A DNA stretch of 64,000 nt from Citrobacter amalonaticus (GTDB lineage: Bacteria > Pseudomonadota > Gammaproteobacteria > Enterobacterales > Enterobacteriaceae). A program made the position numbers and the translations under genes. The notes beneath the pieces were generated by a model. That model saw nothing but the letters and a program-made list of their open reading frames with translations, was not told where the DNA came from and made no database searches. The stretch covers positions 682,001 through 746,000 of the forward strand of contig NZ_AP024585.1 of assembly GCF_018323885.1 (NCBI RefSeq), written 5' to 3'. Positions 18,869 through 29,953 of the stretch are shown here, piece by piece. The stretch's first letter is position 1, and each line of letters begins with the position of its first letter.

Positions 18869-19486
18869 TCACTCGGGATCTTTCTCGCGTCTCTTGCGCA
18901 GTTTGGTCCAGATTTTCGTTTCCTGGCGGCGCCACAGGCGCTGGATGTTGTCATGATGGCGCAGCAAAATCAGGCACGACAGCATGGAGACCGGGAAGGT
19001 GAACTGCGGTTTGAACCACCAGACATAGAACGGGGCAATCAGCGCGCTGACGATCGCTCCCAGCGATGAATAGCCGCTTAACAGAACGGTGAGCAACCAG
19101 GTGCCCGCCATTACGCCGGTGAGATCCCAACCGATAGGCGCGATAGCGCCAAAGGCTGTTGCCACGCCTTTTCCTCCTTTGAAGCCAAAGAAGACTGGCC
19201 AGATATGCCCCAGACAGGCGGCGATGGCGATAAGACCCAACCAGAACGGGCTAACGCCCAGCGCATACGCGCCCCAGACGGGCAACATCCCTTTCAGGAC
19301 GTCGAAAATCAGGACCGCTGCGGCTGCTCCCTTGCCACCGATTCGTAACACATTGGTCGCGCCAGGGTTGCCGGAGCCGCTGCTACGCGGATCGGGCAAG
19401 CCAGCAATGCGGCAGACCAGAATGGCACTGGAAATAGAGCCGCAGAGGTACGCGAAGAGGATCATTCCAGGCGCGATTGCACTCAT
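18869..19486 (-). CDS. plsY: Glycerol-3-phosphate acyltransferase PlsY
   Basis: A 205-residue inner-membrane protein starting [21 protein letters not shown]. An upstream in-frame ATG is not used because the known family start is at 19486. It has five membrane segments. The conserved loops are [27 protein letters not shown] and the C-terminal [15 protein letters not shown]. It transfers acyl groups from acyl-phosphate to glycerol-3-phosphate, the first step of phospholipid synthesis. It is divergent from folB. Confidence 0.96.
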   Translation of the reverse strand: MSAIAPGMILFAYLCGSISSAILVCRIAGLPDPRSSGSGNPGATNVLRIGGKGAAAAVLIFDVLKGMLPVWGAYALGVSPFWLGLIAIAACLGHIWPVFFGFKGGKGVATAFGAIAPIGWDLTGVMAGTWLLTVLLSGYSSLGAIVSALIAPFYVWWFKPQFTFPVSMLSCLILLRHHDNIQRLWRRQETKIWTKLRKRREKDPE

Positions 19487-19592
19487 AAGCTGTTCCGTTT
19501 TGAAAATGTCGTGTAAAACGCTACTTCTGTGGATAATACGCATATTTCGCCGGAAGTGGTATCCGGGTTAGCCAAAAAGCAGGCAGGTCGTG

Positions 19593-19958
19593 ATGGATAT
19601 TGTATTTATAGAGCAACTTTCGGTAATCACCACTATTGGTGTTTACGACTGGGAACAGACGATTGAACAGAAGCTGGTGTTCGATATCGAAATGGCATGG
19701 GATAACCGAAAATCAGCAAAAAGTGACGATGTCGCCGATTGCCTGAGCTATGCGGATATCGCCGAGACGATTGTTAATCATGTAGAAGGCGGGCGTTTCG
19801 CGCTGGTGGAGCGCGTTGCCGAAGAGGTGGCCGAACTGCTGCTGACGCGCTTTAATTCGCCGTGGGTGCGCATCAAACTCAGTAAGCCCGGCGCGGTGGC
19901 GCGCGCGGCCAATGTGGGCGTAATCATTGAGCGTAGCAATAATCTGAAAGAAAAATAA
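19593..19958 (+). CDS. folB: Dihydroneopterin aldolase/epimerase
   Basis: A 121-residue protein beginning MDIVFIEQLSVITTIGVYDWE; a GTG codon directly before the ATG is not needed. It has the conserved Glu in IGVYDWEQ and the catalytic Lys in IKLSKPGAV. It forms an octamer that cleaves 7,8-dihydroneopterin to 6-hydroxymethyl-dihydropterin and glycolaldehyde in folate synthesis. Length is normal. Confidence 0.96.
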   Translation: MDIVFIEQLSVITTIGVYDWEQTIEQKLVFDIEMAWDNRKSAKSDDVADCLSYADIAETIVNHVEGGRFALVERVAEEVAELLLTRFNSPWVRIKLSKPGAVARAANVGVIIERSNNLKEK

Positions 19959-20000
19959 TTATCTTCATATTTGTTAAACCAAACGGATATAAAAGAGTCC

Positions 20001-20060
20001 TATACCCGTCATACTTCAGGTTGCATGTGCGTTGGCTGCACGCAAATTATTGAGGGTATG
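20001..20060. repeat. ERIC remnant with large internal deletion
   Basis: TATACCCGTCATACTTCAGG, TTGCATGTGCGTTGGCTGC and a short GAGGGTATG end match ERIC termini. The central conserved part is missing. It lies between folB and uppP. Confidence 0.6.
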
Positions 20061-20108
20061 AAGCTGGATCATTTTGCGCTGTAAATTTTTCTACTTAGGG
20101 GTTTATTG

Positions 20109-20930
20109 ATGAGCGATATGCACTCGCTGCTGATTGCGGCAATTTTGGGTGTGGTCGAAGGATTGACGGAGTTTTTGCCAGTTTCCAGCACCGGACACAT
20201 GATCATTGTGGGCCACCTGTTGGGATTTGAGGGTGATACGGCAAAGACGTTTGAAGTGGTGATCCAGTTGGGGTCCATTCTCGCGGTAGTGGTGATGTTC
20301 TGGCGGCGTCTGTTTGGCCTGATCGGTATTCACTTTGGTCGTCCGTTGCAGCGTGAAGGGGAAAGTAAAGGCCGTTTAACGCTGATCCACATTCTGTTGG
20401 GGATGATCCCGGCGGTGGTGTTGGGACTGGTCTTCCACGATACGATCAAATCGCTGTTTAACCCGGTTAATGTGATGTATGCGCTGGTGGTGGGCGGTTT
20501 ACTGTTGATCGCTGCAGAGTGTCTGAAACCGAAAGAACCGCGCGCACCGGGTCTGGACGACATGACTTACCGTCAGGCATTCATGATTGGCTGCTTCCAG
20601 TGCCTGGCGTTGTGGCCGGGTTTCTCCCGTTCCGGGGCGACCATTTCCGGCGGGATGCTGATGGGTGTGAGCCGTTATGCCGCGTCTGAATTTTCGTTCC
20701 TGCTGGCCGTACCGATGATGATGGGGGCCACCGCATTGGATCTCTACAAAAGCTGGTCGTTTCTGACGGCGGCTGATATCCCCATGTTTGCCGTCGGTTT
20801 TGTCACCGCCTTCGTAGTTGCATTGGTTGCCATCAAAACCTTCCTGCAATTGATTAAGCGGATCTCCTTCATACCGTTCGCGATCTATCGTTTTATCGTC
20901 GCCGCGGCGGTCTACGTGGTGTTTTTCTGA
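20109..20930 (+). CDS. uppP: Undecaprenyl-diphosphate phosphatase UppP (BacA)
   Basis: A 273-residue inner-membrane protein beginning [21 protein letters not shown]. The two active-site motifs are [11 protein letters not shown] near the N-terminus and [14 protein letters not shown] around residue 170. It recycles undecaprenyl pyrophosphate to the monophosphate carrier for peptidoglycan and surface polymers, and excess confers bacitracin resistance. The TTG directly before the ATG is disregarded. It is transcribed alone. Confidence 0.97.
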   Translation: MSDMHSLLIAAILGVVEGLTEFLPVSSTGHMIIVGHLLGFEGDTAKTFEVVIQLGSILAVVVMFWRRLFGLIGIHFGRPLQREGESKGRLTLIHILLGMIPAVVLGLVFHDTIKSLFNPVNVMYALVVGGLLLIAAECLKPKEPRAPGLDDMTYRQAFMIGCFQCLALWPGFSRSGATISGGMLMGVSRYAASEFSFLLAVPMMMGATALDLYKSWSFLTAADIPMFAVGFVTAFVVALVAIKTFLQLIKRISFIPFAIYRFIVAAAVYVVFF

Positions 20931-20938
20931 CCGACCTC

Positions 20939-20973
20939 TCATGCCGGATGAGCGCAGCGCCATCCGGCATTCA
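20939..20973. repeat. REP unit between uppP and cca
   Basis: ATGCCGGATGAGCGCAGCGC followed by CATCCGGCAT forms a single REP palindrome between convergent genes. Confidence 0.85.
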
Positions 20974-20977
20974 CACC

Positions 20978-22219
20978 TTAATTGACCGCCTTCGGGAAGC
21001 GAGTCTCTTTCCAGCGGGCAAGCGCCGCAATCCGGCGTCGGGTCAACTCCTCGCGAATCTCAATACCTTTAAATCCGGCCTCGACAACGTCTTTGGTGGG
21101 CACCGATTGCGCCACTTTCCACGCTTCCCGCAGCAAACGCCCCTGCGGATAATCCGCGGCTTCAAATCCCGTCCGTCCGCGCACGTCAGCTTCGCTGGTG
21201 AGCGCAATTTGCTCCACGCGTTGCGGTTTGCGCCAGGCATCGATTGAATCAAACAGTTTCACGATGGTTTTAGGTTGCAGTATCGGGAAGGTATGGATGA
21301 GATCGTGGAACTCCGCCACCAGTTTGGCTAAATCACGGATTTCATTCGGGACGCGCAGGCGCTGGCATAACTGTTCGACCAGTCTGACGCCCGCCGGGCC
21401 GTGCCCGTGGTGACGCGGCCAGAGCTCCGGCGGAGTCAGGCCTTTGCCGAGGTCATGACACAGCGTGGCAAAACGCACGTCAACTTCCGGACTGAGCAGC
21501 GCCGCCATCGACAACGTCATCAGGGTATGAATCCCGGTATCGATTTCCGGATGCCACTTCGCTGGCGCAGGGACGCCAAACAGCGCATCAACCTCCGGGA
21601 ACAACACGCGTAGCGCGCCACAGTCGCGTAAGACCTGGAAATAGACCTGCGGGTTACGCGTGGTTAACGCGTTCTCGGTCTCTTTCCACACGCGCTCTGC
21701 CGTCAGGTGTTCCAGTTCACCGGCGTGCGTCATTTCGCGCATCAGGGCCATGGTTTCGTCAGCAATGCGGAAGCTCAGATGCGCATAGCGGGCGGCAAAA
21801 CGCGCCACCCGCAGGACGCGAAGCGGATCTTCATTAAAGGCTGGTGAAACATGGCGCAGCAGGCGTTGCTCCAGATCGCGCCGACCGTGATAGGGATCGA
21901 CGATCTCACCGTCACCATCTTGCGCCAGGGCATTAATGGTCAGGTCACGGCGCTGGAGATCGTCTTCCAGCGTGACGTCCGGCGCGGCATAACAGGTGAA
22001 TCCGGTATAGCCCGAGCCAGACTTACGCTCGGTACGCGCCAGGGCATACTCTTCGTGGGTTTGCGGATGGAGAAAAACAGGAAAATCGCGACCTACCTGC
22101 TGGTAGCCCGCGTCGAGCATTTGTTGCGGCGTGGCGCCAACCACCACCCAATCTTTATCTTTAACCGGTAGCCCTAACAGCGTATCCCGAACCGCACCAC
22201 CGACCAGATAAATCTTCAC
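20978..22219 (-). CDS. cca: CCA-adding tRNA nucleotidyltransferase / 2',3'-cyclic phosphodiesterase
   Basis: A 413-residue bifunctional enzyme. The N-terminal polymerase-beta-type head has [20 protein letters not shown]. The neck contains [12 protein letters not shown] and the [16 protein letters not shown] template region. The C-terminal HD domain has CHDLGKG and [12 protein letters not shown], giving phosphatase and phosphodiesterase activity. It builds and repairs the 3' CCA of tRNAs. It is co-directional with ygiM upstream. Confidence 0.97.
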   Translation of the reverse strand: MKIYLVGGAVRDTLLGLPVKDKDWVVVGATPQQMLDAGYQQVGRDFPVFLHPQTHEEYALARTERKSGSGYTGFTCYAAPDVTLEDDLQRRDLTINALAQDGDGEIVDPYHGRRDLEQRLLRHVSPAFNEDPLRVLRVARFAARYAHLSFRIADETMALMREMTHAGELEHLTAERVWKETENALTTRNPQVYFQVLRDCGALRVLFPEVDALFGVPAPAKWHPEIDTGIHTLMTLSMAALLSPEVDVRFATLCHDLGKGLTPPELWPRHHGHGPAGVRLVEQLCQRLRVPNEIRDLAKLVAEFHDLIHTFPILQPKTIVKLFDSIDAWRKPQRVEQIALTSEADVRGRTGFEAADYPQGRLLREAWKVAQSVPTKDVVEAGFKGIEIREELTRRRIAALARWKETRFPKAVN

Positions 22220-22284
22220 GCCACACCACCTCTCCAGGGAAATACAATCCCTTAATCATATGACAGTGTGGCGGAGAAGGCGAT

Positions 22285-22905
22285 TTAGTTCATCCAGCGG
22301 TCTTTGCGTTTTCGGCTTGGGATCATGTGCGGCAGGATCAAACCGAGCAGCAGGCCAAGCCCCAGCACGCCGCCGCCATACATAAACCACTGCATGATGA
22401 TGGTGCGTTGCTTATCATCAAGCTGCAAATTCGCGGCGCTGACCTTCTTCTGCGCCACAATCAGCTCGTTCTTCAGCTTCTGATTCTCTTCTTTCAGCCC
22501 ATTGATCACGCTGTCGCTCTGCGACACTTTCTGCTGCATGTCAGCCGTGCGTTGATTCCAGGTGGTGTCAATATTGTTGAGCTTATCGGTCAGCGTTTTG
22601 ACCTGATTTTCCAGATCCGGCACGCGGGTGCGCAGGCTGGGCGTGCTGTTCAGCTCTTTCATCGGGATCCAGGCCGTCCGCCCGGTGCTGTCTTTAACCT
22701 GCGCGTAGTTCGTGTTGGCGTCAGTTTGTAACAGTGTGACTTCTTCGCCCGCGTTGACCGTGCCAACGAGGCGATAATTATCCCCCGGACCACTGCGGAC
22801 CCAGGTGTTCAGTTCATCAGAGACATAGCGCTTTTCTTCGGCGTGAGACACGGCAGTAGCGCTAAGTGCGAGTAACATAAATCCAATCAGGCGTAATTTT
22901 GGCAT
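22285..22905 (-). CDS. ygiM: SH3-domain membrane-anchored protein YgiM
   Basis: A 206-residue protein with an N-terminal signal peptide (cleaved near VSHA/EEK) and a bacterial SH3 domain (YVSDELNTWVRSGPGDNYRLVGTV). A long coiled coil follows at roughly 95-165. A C-terminal membrane segment lies near 170-190 (FMYGGGVLGLGLLLGLILP), before the basic tail SRKRKDRWMN. It is predicted to project from the inner membrane into the periplasm. Its function is not established. It is divergent from ygiF. Confidence 0.93.
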   Translation of the reverse strand: MPKLRLIGFMLLALSATAVSHAEEKRYVSDELNTWVRSGPGDNYRLVGTVNAGEEVTLLQTDANTNYAQVKDSTGRTAWIPMKELNSTPSLRTRVPDLENQVKTLTDKLNNIDTTWNQRTADMQQKVSQSDSVINGLKEENQKLKNELIVAQKKVSAANLQLDDKQRTIIMQWFMYGGGVLGLGLLLGLILPHMIPSRKRKDRWMN

Positions 22906-23146
22906 CAGGCTGTCGTTATTGTCATAGAAAGTGGAACGATAGTAGTGGTATCAGTGTCTCTACGCAAAGCATTCAACATCAATCGGAATCATCTGTGTCC
23001 GGTTTACCGCTACTTCAAAACTTTTACGCCCGTCAAATTGCTCGTTGCATGGCAATTTGGCGCAAAATACTATCTACTGACAAAAAAGATCACCGTAAGT
23101 TCGTCGTGATTCTCTCTTATGTGACATAACCGGTAAGTACAAGGCC

Positions 23147-24448
23147 ATGGCTCAGGAAATTGAATTAAAATTTATCGTTAATCACGACGCCGTGAACGCG
23201 CTGCGTGACCATCTGAATACGCTCGGAGGCGAGCATCATGCACCCAGCCCGTTGTTGAATATTTACTACGAGACCGAGGATAAGTGGTTGCGTGGTCACG
23301 ATATGGGGCTGCGTATTCGTGGGGAGAAAGGTCGCTATGAGATGACCCTAAAAATTGCCGGACGAGTGACCGGCGGTTTACACCAGCGACCGGAATACAA
23401 TGTTCCCCTGAATGAGCCCACGCTGGATTTAACGCAATTTCCGCCGGAGGTGTGGCCCAACGGTGAGCTGCCTGCCGATCTCCTCTCCCGCGTGCAGCCG
23501 CTGTTCAGCACCGATTTTGAACGTGAAAAATGGCTGTTGACCGTGGATGGCAGCCAGATTGAAATCGCCCTCGATTTAGGCGAAGTGAAAGCAGGTGAAC
23601 TGGCGGAGCCGATTTGCGAGCTGGAGCTTGAACTGCTGAGCGGCGACACCCGGGCGGTTCTGAAGCTGGCGAATCAGCTGGTGAACCAGGCGGGTCTGCG
23701 CCAGGGCAGCCTGAGTAAAGCGGCGCGTGGGTATCATCTGGCGCAGGGGAATCCTCCACGCGAGATCAAACCGACTGCGGTGCTGAAAGCACCCGCGAAA
23801 GCCAGCGTGGAACACGGGCTGGAAGCCGCTCTGGAGCTGGCGCTGGCACAATGGCAGTACCACGAAGAACTCTGGGTTCGCGACAATAAGGCCGCGAAGG
23901 CGCATGTGCTGGCCGCGATGGGCCTGGTGCGTCACACCCTGATGCTGTTTGGCGGCATCGTTCCGCGTAAAGCGAGTGCTCACTTACGTGATCTGCTCAC
24001 CCAGTCGGAAGCGACCATCGCTTCTGCGGTTTCTGCCGTGACGGCGGTGTATACCACCCAAACGGCGATGGCGAAACTGGCGCTGACTGAGTGGCTGGTG
24101 ACCAAGGCCTGGCAGCCGTTTCTGGATGCAAAGGCGCAGGCCAAAATGGCGGATTCTTTCAAGCGCTTCGCCGATATCCATCTTTCGCGTACCGCCGCTG
24201 AGCTGAAAAGCGTTTTTGGACAACCGCTGGGTGACCAGTATCACGATCAGTTGCCGCGTTTACGCCGCGATATCGACACCGTTTTACTGCTGGCGGGGTA
24301 TTACGATACGCCGGTGGTTCAGGCCTGGCTGGAGAACTGGCAAGGGCTGTATCACGCTATTGCCAACGGCCAACACATTGAAATTGAACATTTCCGCAAT
24401 GAGGCGAACAACCAGCAACCGTTCTGGTTGCACAGCGGGAAACGATAA
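23147..24448 (+). CDS. ygiF: Inorganic triphosphatase YgiF (CYTH plus CHAD domains)
   Basis: A 433-residue protein. The N-terminal CYTH domain starts with the EIELKF (ExExK) signature and continues with LRIRGEKGRYEMTLK and later acidic strands that hold two metal ions. The C-terminal CHAD domain (from about residue 215) is helical and His-rich, for polyphosphate contact. The E. coli enzyme hydrolyses tripolyphosphate to pyrophosphate and phosphate. It is co-directional with glnE, separated by a BIME. Confidence 0.95.
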   Translation: MAQEIELKFIVNHDAVNALRDHLNTLGGEHHAPSPLLNIYYETEDKWLRGHDMGLRIRGEKGRYEMTLKIAGRVTGGLHQRPEYNVPLNEPTLDLTQFPPEVWPNGELPADLLSRVQPLFSTDFEREKWLLTVDGSQIEIALDLGEVKAGELAEPICELELELLSGDTRAVLKLANQLVNQAGLRQGSLSKAARGYHLAQGNPPREIKPTAVLKAPAKASVEHGLEAALELALAQWQYHEELWVRDNKAAKAHVLAAMGLVRHTLMLFGGIVPRKASAHLRDLLTQSEATIASAVSAVTAVYTTQTAMAKLALTEWLVTKAWQPFLDAKAQAKMADSFKRFADIHLSRTAAELKSVFGQPLGDQYHDQLPRLRRDIDTVLLLAGYYDTPVVQAWLENWQGLYHAIANGQHIEIEHFRNEANNQQPFWLHSGKR

Positions 24449-24451
24449 CCG

Positions 24452-24536
24452 GAGTGCCTGATGGCGCTGCGCTTATCAGGCCTACGGATCGACATGTTTT
24501 GTAGACCGGATAAGGCGTAATGCCCCCATCCGGCAA
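24452..24536. repeat. BIME (two REP units) between ygiF and glnE
   Basis: GTGCCTGATGGCGCTGCGC with ATCAGGCCTAC, and ACCGGATAAGGCGTAATGCC with ATCCGGC, form two oppositely oriented REP units in the transcribed intercistronic space. Confidence 0.85.
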
Positions 24537-24555
24537 CGTTACAAGGAACCTTTTA

Positions 24556-27384
24556 ATGAAGCCGCTTTCGTCACCGTTACAGCAGTACTGGCAAACCATT
24601 GCAGAGCAGTTACCTGAATCCGTATCTGGCGTACAAGCGAAGTCAGTACTTACATTCAGTGATTTTGTGCGGGACAGCATCATTGCACATCCTCACTGGC
24701 TGACGGAACTGGAAAGCGCGCCGCCGCAGGCCGATGATTGGCAACAGTACGGCGAATGGTTACAGGCGGCGCTGGCAACGGTGAATGATGAAGCGGCGCT
24801 GATGCATGAGCTGCGTCTGTTTCGCCGCCGCGTGATGGTGCGCATTGCCTGGGCGCAGGCGCTGTCGCTGGTGGACGATACCGACATTCTGCAACAGTTA
24901 AGCCATCTGGCCGAAACGCTGATCGTCAGCGCACGCGACTGGCTGTACGACGCCTGCTGTCGGGAATGGGGAACGCCGTGCAGTCAGGACGGTATCCCAC
25001 AGCCGCTGCTGATTTTGGGCATGGGCAAACTGGGCGGCGGTGAGCTGAATTTTTCTTCGGACATCGATCTGATCTTTGCCTGGCCTGAGCACGGCTCTAC
25101 CCAGGGGGGACGCCGCGAACTCGATAACGCGCAGTTTTTTACACGCATGGGGCAGCGGCTGATCAAGGTTCTGGATCAGCCTACCCAGGATGGTTTTGTC
25201 TATCGGGTGGACATGCGGCTGCGTCCGTTTGGCGACAGCGGCCCGCTGGTGCTGAGTTTTGCGGCGCTGGAAGATTATTACCAGGAGCAAGGGCGCGACT
25301 GGGAGCGCTACGCGATGGTCAAGGCGCGGATCATGGGCGATACCGACGGTCGTTATGTCGATGAACTGCGCGCCATGCTGCGCCCATTCGTCTTCCGCCG
25401 TTATATCGACTTCAGTGTGATCCAGTCGTTGCGCAATATGAAGGGGATGATTGCGCGTGAAGTTCGTCGCCGGGGGCTGAAAGATAACATCAAGCTCGGC
25501 GCGGGCGGCATTCGCGAAATCGAATTTATTGTGCAGGTATTTCAGTTGATTCGCGGCGGGCGTGAGCCGTCGCTGCAATCGCGTTCACTGCTGCCGACGT
25601 TAAGCGCGATCGCCGCACTGCATTTGCTGCCGGAAAACGATGCCGAACAGTTGCGACTGGCCTACCTCTTCCTGCGTCGACTGGAAAACCTGCTGCAAAG
25701 CATTAACGATGAACAGACGCAGACGCTGCCGGGCGATGAACTTAACCGGGCGCGGCTGGCCTGGGGAATGAATGCGGATAACTGGTCGCAGCTGATGGAA
25801 ACGCTGGAAGGGCACATGGCGAACGTTCGGCGCGTGTTTAACGAGCTGATAGGCGATGACGAAACTGACACGCAGGAAGATGCGCTCTCGGAACAGTGGC
25901 GCGAACTGTGGCAGGATGCCTTGCAGGAAGATGACACGCCGCCGGTGCTGTCGCATCTTACGGATGACGATCGCCTGCGCGTGCTGGCGTTGATTGCCGA
26001 TTTCCGTAAAGAACTGGATAAACGCACGATAGGCCCGCGCGGTCGCCAGGTGCTCGACCACCTGATGCCGCACCTGCTGAGTGATGTCTGCACGCGCCAG
26101 GACGCGTCTCTCCCGCTGTCGCGCATTACGCCGCTGCTGGTGGGAATTGTCACCCGCACCACCTATCTGGAGCTGCTGAGTGAATTCCCCGGCGCACTGA
26201 AGCATCTGATTTCGCTCTGCGCAGCGTCGCCGATGGTCGCCAGTCAATTGGCGCGCTATCCGCTGCTGCTCGATGAACTGCTCGATCCGAATACGCTCTA
26301 TCAGCCGACGGCGACTGACGCGTATCGTGATGAGTTACGCCAGTATTTACTGCGCGTCCCGGAAGATGATGAAGAACAACAGCTGGAAGCCCTGCGGCAG
26401 TTCAAGCAAACGCAACTGCTGCGTATTGCCGCCGCGGATATTGCCGGTACGCTGCCGGTGATGAAAGTCAGCGACCACCTGACCTGGCTGGCGGAGGCGA
26501 TGATTGACGCCGTTGTGCAACAAGCGTGGCTGCAAATGGTGGCGCGCTACGGCCAGCCGACCCATCTTACCGAGCGGGAAGGGCGCGGTTTTGCGGTGGT
26601 GGGCTACGGCAAGCTGGGCGGTTGGGAATTGGGCTACAGCTCCGATCTCGATTTGATCTTCCTGCATGACTGCCCCGTTGACGTGATGACCGACGGCGAG
26701 CGGGAAATTGACGGGCGGCAGTTCTATCTGCGGCTGGCGCAGCGCATTATGCATCTGTTCAGCACCCGCACCTCCTCGGGCATCTTGTATGAAGTAGATG
26801 CCCGGTTGCGTCCGTCAGGGGCGGCGGGGATGCTGGTGACTTCCACAGAGTCCTTTGCGGATTATCAGAAAAATGAGGCCTGGACGTGGGAGCATCAGGC
26901 GCTGGTGCGCGCACGAGTGGTTTACGGCGACCCGCAACTGACCTCGCAGTTTGATTCGGTGCGTCGCGATATTATGACGCAGCCTCGCGATGGCAAAACG
27001 TTGCAGAACGAGGTGCGCGAAATGCGTGAAAAAATGCGCGCGCATCTGGGCAATAAACATCGCGATCGCTTTGATATTAAAGCTGATGAAGGCGGTATTA
27101 CGGATATCGAATTTATCACGCAATATCTGGTGCTACGTTATGCCCATGACAAACCCAAACTGACCCGCTGGTCGGATAATGTGCGCATTCTGGAACTGTT
27201 AGCGCAAAACGACATTATGGACGAGCAGGAGGCGATGGCGTTGACCCACGCCTACACCACGCTGCGCGATGAGTTACATCACCTTGCCTTACAGGAGCTG
27301 CCAGGCCATGTGGCGCAAACGTGTTTTGAGGCGGAACGTACGCTGGTGCGGGCAAGCTGGCAGAAGTGTCTGGTTGAAGAATGA
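24556..27384 (+). CDS. glnE: Glutamine synthetase adenylyltransferase / adenylyl-removing enzyme
   Basis: The start at 24556, with AAGGAAC upstream, gives 942 residues beginning [13 protein letters not shown], close to the 946 of E. coli. It has two nucleotidyltransferase domains. The adenylyl-removing half has [12 protein letters not shown] in the N-terminal third; the adenylylating half has [12 protein letters not shown] around residue 700. Helical regions between them bind PII. It attaches or removes AMP on glutamine synthetase in response to nitrogen status. It is followed 47 bp later by hldE in the same direction. Confidence 0.97.
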   Translation: MKPLSSPLQQYWQTIAEQLPESVSGVQAKSVLTFSDFVRDSIIAHPHWLTELESAPPQADDWQQYGEWLQAALATVNDEAALMHELRLFRRRVMVRIAWAQALSLVDDTDILQQLSHLAETLIVSARDWLYDACCREWGTPCSQDGIPQPLLILGMGKLGGGELNFSSDIDLIFAWPEHGSTQGGRRELDNAQFFTRMGQRLIKVLDQPTQDGFVYRVDMRLRPFGDSGPLVLSFAALEDYYQEQGRDWERYAMVKARIMGDTDGRYVDELRAMLRPFVFRRYIDFSVIQSLRNMKGMIAREVRRRGLKDNIKLGAGGIREIEFIVQVFQLIRGGREPSLQSRSLLPTLSAIAALHLLPENDAEQLRLAYLFLRRLENLLQSINDEQTQTLPGDELNRARLAWGMNADNWSQLMETLEGHMANVRRVFNELIGDDETDTQEDALSEQWRELWQDALQEDDTPPVLSHLTDDDRLRVLALIADFRKELDKRTIGPRGRQVLDHLMPHLLSDVCTRQDASLPLSRITPLLVGIVTRTTYLELLSEFPGALKHLISLCAASPMVASQLARYPLLLDELLDPNTLYQPTATDAYRDELRQYLLRVPEDDEEQQLEALRQFKQTQLLRIAAADIAGTLPVMKVSDHLTWLAEAMIDAVVQQAWLQMVARYGQPTHLTEREGRGFAVVGYGKLGGWELGYSSDLDLIFLHDCPVDVMTDGEREIDGRQFYLRLAQRIMHLFSTRTSSGILYEVDARLRPSGAAGMLVTSTESFADYQKNEAWTWEHQALVRARVVYGDPQLTSQFDSVRRDIMTQPRDGKTLQNEVREMREKMRAHLGNKHRDRFDIKADEGGITDIEFITQYLVLRYAHDKPKLTRWSDNVRILELLAQNDIMDEQEAMALTHAYTTLRDELHHLALQELPGHVAQTCFEAERTLVRASWQKCLVEE

Positions 27385-27431
27385 AGTGTGCTATTATCGC
27401 GCGCAAATTTTGAATCTCTCAGGAGACAGGA

Positions 27432-28865
27432 ATGAAAGTAACGCTGCCAGAGTTTGAACGTGCAGGAGTCTTGGTTGTCGGTGATGTGATGCTGGATCGC
27501 TACTGGTACGGGCCCACCAGCCGTATTTCACCTGAAGCGCCGGTACCGGTGGTGAAAGTCGATACCATCGAAGAACGTCCGGGCGGTGCGGCGAACGTGG
27601 CGATGAACATTGCCTCTCTGGGAGCAAATTCGCGCCTGGTCGGACTGACCGGTATTGACGATGCCGCGCGCGCGCTCAGCAAAACGCTGGCGGACGTGAA
27701 CGTGAAATGCGACTTTGTTTCTGTCCCGACCCATCCTACTATCACCAAACTGCGCGTGCTTTCACGCAACCAGCAACTGATTCGTCTCGACTTCGAAGAA
27801 GGTTTTGAAGGTGTGGATCCGCAGCCGCTGCATGAGCGTATCAACCAGGCGCTGAGCTCGATTGGGGCGCTGGTGCTGTCTGACTATGCGAAAGGCGCGC
27901 TGGCCAGCGTTCAGCAGATGATCGCGCTGGCGCGTAAAGCCGGAGTGCCGGTGCTGATCGATCCGAAAGGAACTGATTTTGCCCGCTATCGCGGCGCGAC
28001 GCTACTGACGCCAAACCTCTCTGAGTTCGAAGCGGTGGCAGGAAAATGCAAAAGCGAAGAAGAAATTGTTGAACGTGGCATGAAGCTGATTGCCGATTTC
28101 GAGCTTTCCGCGCTACTGGTCACCCGCTCTGAGCAAGGGATGACGCTGCTGCAGCCGGGCAAGGCCCCGCTGCATATGCCGACGCAGGCGCAGGAAGTGT
28201 ATGACGTGACCGGTGCGGGTGACACGGTTATTGGTGTGCTGGCGGCGACGCTGGCTGCCGGTAATTCGCTGGAAGAAGCCTGCTTCTTTGCCAATGCGGC
28301 GGCGGGTGTGGTGGTCGGTAAGCTGGGGACCTCCACTGTGTCGCCTATTGAACTGGAAAACGCGGTACGCGGCCGTGCGGAAACCGGCTTTGGCGTGATG
28401 ACAGAAGACGAGCTGAAGCAGGCCGTTGCCAGTGCCCGTAAGCGTGGTGAGAAAGTCGTCATGACCAACGGGGTGTTTGACATTCTGCACGCCGGTCACG
28501 TCTCCTATCTCGCAAACGCACGTAAGCTGGGCGATCGCTTAATTGTCGCGGTCAACAGCGATGCATCGACGAAACGGCTGAAAGGGGAAACGCGCCCGGT
28601 GAATCCGCTCGAACAGCGGATGATCGTGCTGGCCGCGCTGGAAGCCGTTGACTGGGTGGTCTCCTTTGAAGAAGATACGCCGCAGCGCCTGATTGCAGGC
28701 GTATTACCGGATCTGTTGGTGAAAGGTGGTGACTATAAGCCAGAAGAGATTGCCGGTAGTGAAGAGGTGTGGGCCAACGGCGGCGAAGTGCTGGTGCTCA
28801 ACTTTGAAGACGGTTGCTCCACCACCAATATCATCAAAAAAATTCAGAAAGACAGCGATAAATAA
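27432..28865 (+). CDS. hldE: Bifunctional heptose 7-phosphate kinase / heptose 1-phosphate adenylyltransferase
   Basis: The 477-residue fusion has an N-terminal ribokinase-type domain ([15 protein letters not shown] and the anion-hole [10 protein letters not shown]). A C-terminal nucleotidyltransferase starts near residue 340 with [15 protein letters not shown], containing HxGH. It makes ADP-D-glycero-beta-D-manno-heptose, the LPS inner-core precursor, acting on both sides of GmhB. Length equals the E. coli protein. It has AGGAGACAGG before the ATG. Confidence 0.97.
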   Translation: MKVTLPEFERAGVLVVGDVMLDRYWYGPTSRISPEAPVPVVKVDTIEERPGGAANVAMNIASLGANSRLVGLTGIDDAARALSKTLADVNVKCDFVSVPTHPTITKLRVLSRNQQLIRLDFEEGFEGVDPQPLHERINQALSSIGALVLSDYAKGALASVQQMIALARKAGVPVLIDPKGTDFARYRGATLLTPNLSEFEAVAGKCKSEEEIVERGMKLIADFELSALLVTRSEQGMTLLQPGKAPLHMPTQAQEVYDVTGAGDTVIGVLAATLAAGNSLEEACFFANAAAGVVVGKLGTSTVSPIELENAVRGRAETGFGVMTEDELKQAVASARKRGEKVVMTNGVFDILHAGHVSYLANARKLGDRLIVAVNSDASTKRLKGETRPVNPLEQRMIVLAALEAVDWVVSFEEDTPQRLIAGVLPDLLVKGGDYKPEEIAGSEEVWANGGEVLVLNFEDGCSTTNIIKKIQKDSDK

Positions 28866-29035
28866 CCACTGGCGGTGATGTCTGGAAATCGGGCATCACC
28901 CGTGTTCCCAAAGTGTGACATCAGGCAACTGATTTGCGCACAATATGTACAAACCTGCTACGCCTCCCGGTAAATACTGGTATCAGAAAAAAGCATATGA
29001 CCTTAACAGAGATTCACCGACTGGAGGATATGCTA

Positions 29036-29236
29036 ATGAACAACAGTGTTTATTCGATGAACAATTTCGATTTCCTGGCGCGGAGTTTTGCCAGAATGCA
29101 GGCTGAAGGTCGCCCTGTTGATATCCAGGCGGTTACCGGCAATATGGATGAAGAGCACCGCAGCTGGTTTTGCAAACGCTACGCGCACTACTGCCAGCAG
29201 GCAATGAACGCCAGAAAGTTAGAAGTGGAACATTGA
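29036..29236 (+). CDS. glgS: Motility/biofilm regulator GlgS (ScoP)
   Basis: A 66-residue protein starting at ATG 29036, with GGAGG eight bases upstream. Upstream in-frame ATGs lack such a site, and 66 residues is the E. coli length. The core [22 protein letters not shown] and [14 protein letters not shown] are conserved. The protein is small, helical and cytoplasmic. In E. coli it affects glycogen level, flagella, fimbriae and biofilm; the molecular mechanism is unsettled. K-12 has yqiJ and yqiK between this gene and hldE; they are absent here. Confidence 0.93.
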   Translation: MNNSVYSMNNFDFLARSFARMQAEGRPVDIQAVTGNMDEEHRSWFCKRYAHYCQQAMNARKLEVEH

Positions 29237-29241
29237 TATGT

Positions 29242-29271
29242 CAACGGGCCTTGCGGCCCGTTGCTGTTTTT
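29242..29271 (+). terminator. Intrinsic terminator of glgS
   Basis: Stem CAACGGGCC / GGCCCGTTG with loop TTGC is followed by CTGTTTTT. It abuts the stop codon of convergent ubiK. Confidence 0.9.
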
Positions 29272-29566
29272 ACGCTTGCGGTTCTACTGGTGGGATGGCG
29301 GGCGCAGGTTTGACTTCTTCAGTGGCCTGACGCGCTTCCAGCTCGCTCAAACGTTGCTCCAGCAGCGCCAGCTTTTCACGGGTGCGTAGCAGTACCTGGG
29401 TCTGAACATCAAACTCTTCGCGGCTCACCAGATCGAGACGCGTCAGCTGAGATTGCAGCGTTTGACGGATTTTCTTCTCGACATCTTCCCCGAACTCCCG
29501 GATCCCTTTCGGCATCGACTCGTGAACCTGGCGAGCGATCTGCTCAATTTTTTTCGGGTCAATCAT
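29270..29566 (-). CDS. ubiK: Ubiquinone biosynthesis accessory factor UbiK (YqiC)
   Basis: A 98-residue protein beginning [21 protein letters not shown]. The start at 29566 has AGGGAAA upstream; longer upstream readings are not supported. The first half is an amphipathic helix for membrane contact. A C-terminal coiled coil ([15 protein letters not shown]) mediates trimerisation, and the tail is Pro-rich. In E. coli and Salmonella it helps the Ubi complex under oxygen; the Salmonella protein affects virulence. It is convergent with glgS and divergent from ribB. Confidence 0.92.
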   Translation of the reverse strand: MIDPKKIEQIARQVHESMPKGIREFGEDVEKKIRQTLQSQLTRLDLVSREEFDVQTQVLLRTREKLALLEQRLSELEARQATEEVKPAPAIPPVEPQA

Positions 29567-29697
29567 AGTGGTTTCCCTGAACTGGTAAGTGTTAACGCTC
29601 ATTGTAGTGCGATCTGCGTAAGGCATAAACCAGAATTGTGTGATGTTAATGCGGGTAAAGGCGTTGATGAAGGTAATCAATAGGGTTATAGTTAATC

Positions 29698-29848
29698 CGC
29701 TTATTCTCAGGGCGGGGCGAAATTCCCCACCGGCGGTAAATCAACTCAGGTTGAAAGCCCGCGAGCGCTTTGGGTGCAAACCTAAAGGTCAGCAGATCCG
29801 GTGTAATTCCGGGGCCGACGGTTAGAGTCCGGATGGGAGAGAGTAACG
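29698..29848 (+). promoter_or_regulatory. FMN riboswitch (RFN element) upstream of ribB
   Basis: The leader contains the signature blocks of the RFN aptamer in order: TTATTCTCAGGGCGGGG, AATTCCCCACCGGCGGTAAA, AGCCCGCGAGCG, GATCCGGTGTAATTCCGGGG-CCGACGGTTAGAGTCCGGATG, and GAGAGTAACG. It binds flavin mononucleotide and lowers ribB expression when FMN is plentiful. A terminator-like hairpin follows 105 bp or less before the ribB start. Confidence 0.97.
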
Positions 29849-29885
29849 ATCCAGTCGGGCATGGACCCGCTCACGTTATTTTTTT
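29844..29885 (+). terminator. ribB leader terminator-like hairpin
   Basis: TAACG/CGTTA outer and CGGG/CCCG inner pairs are followed by TTATTTTTTT. The outer 5' arm is shared with the 3' arm of the riboswitch closing helix, so the two structures compete. It is an expression-platform candidate; Rho-dependent termination has also been described for E. coli ribB. Confidence 0.6.
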
Positions 29886-29953
29886 GCCGCTTGTCGGTAC
29901 TCCTAAGACTGCCCTGATTCTGGTAACCATAATTTTAGTGAGGTTTTTTTACC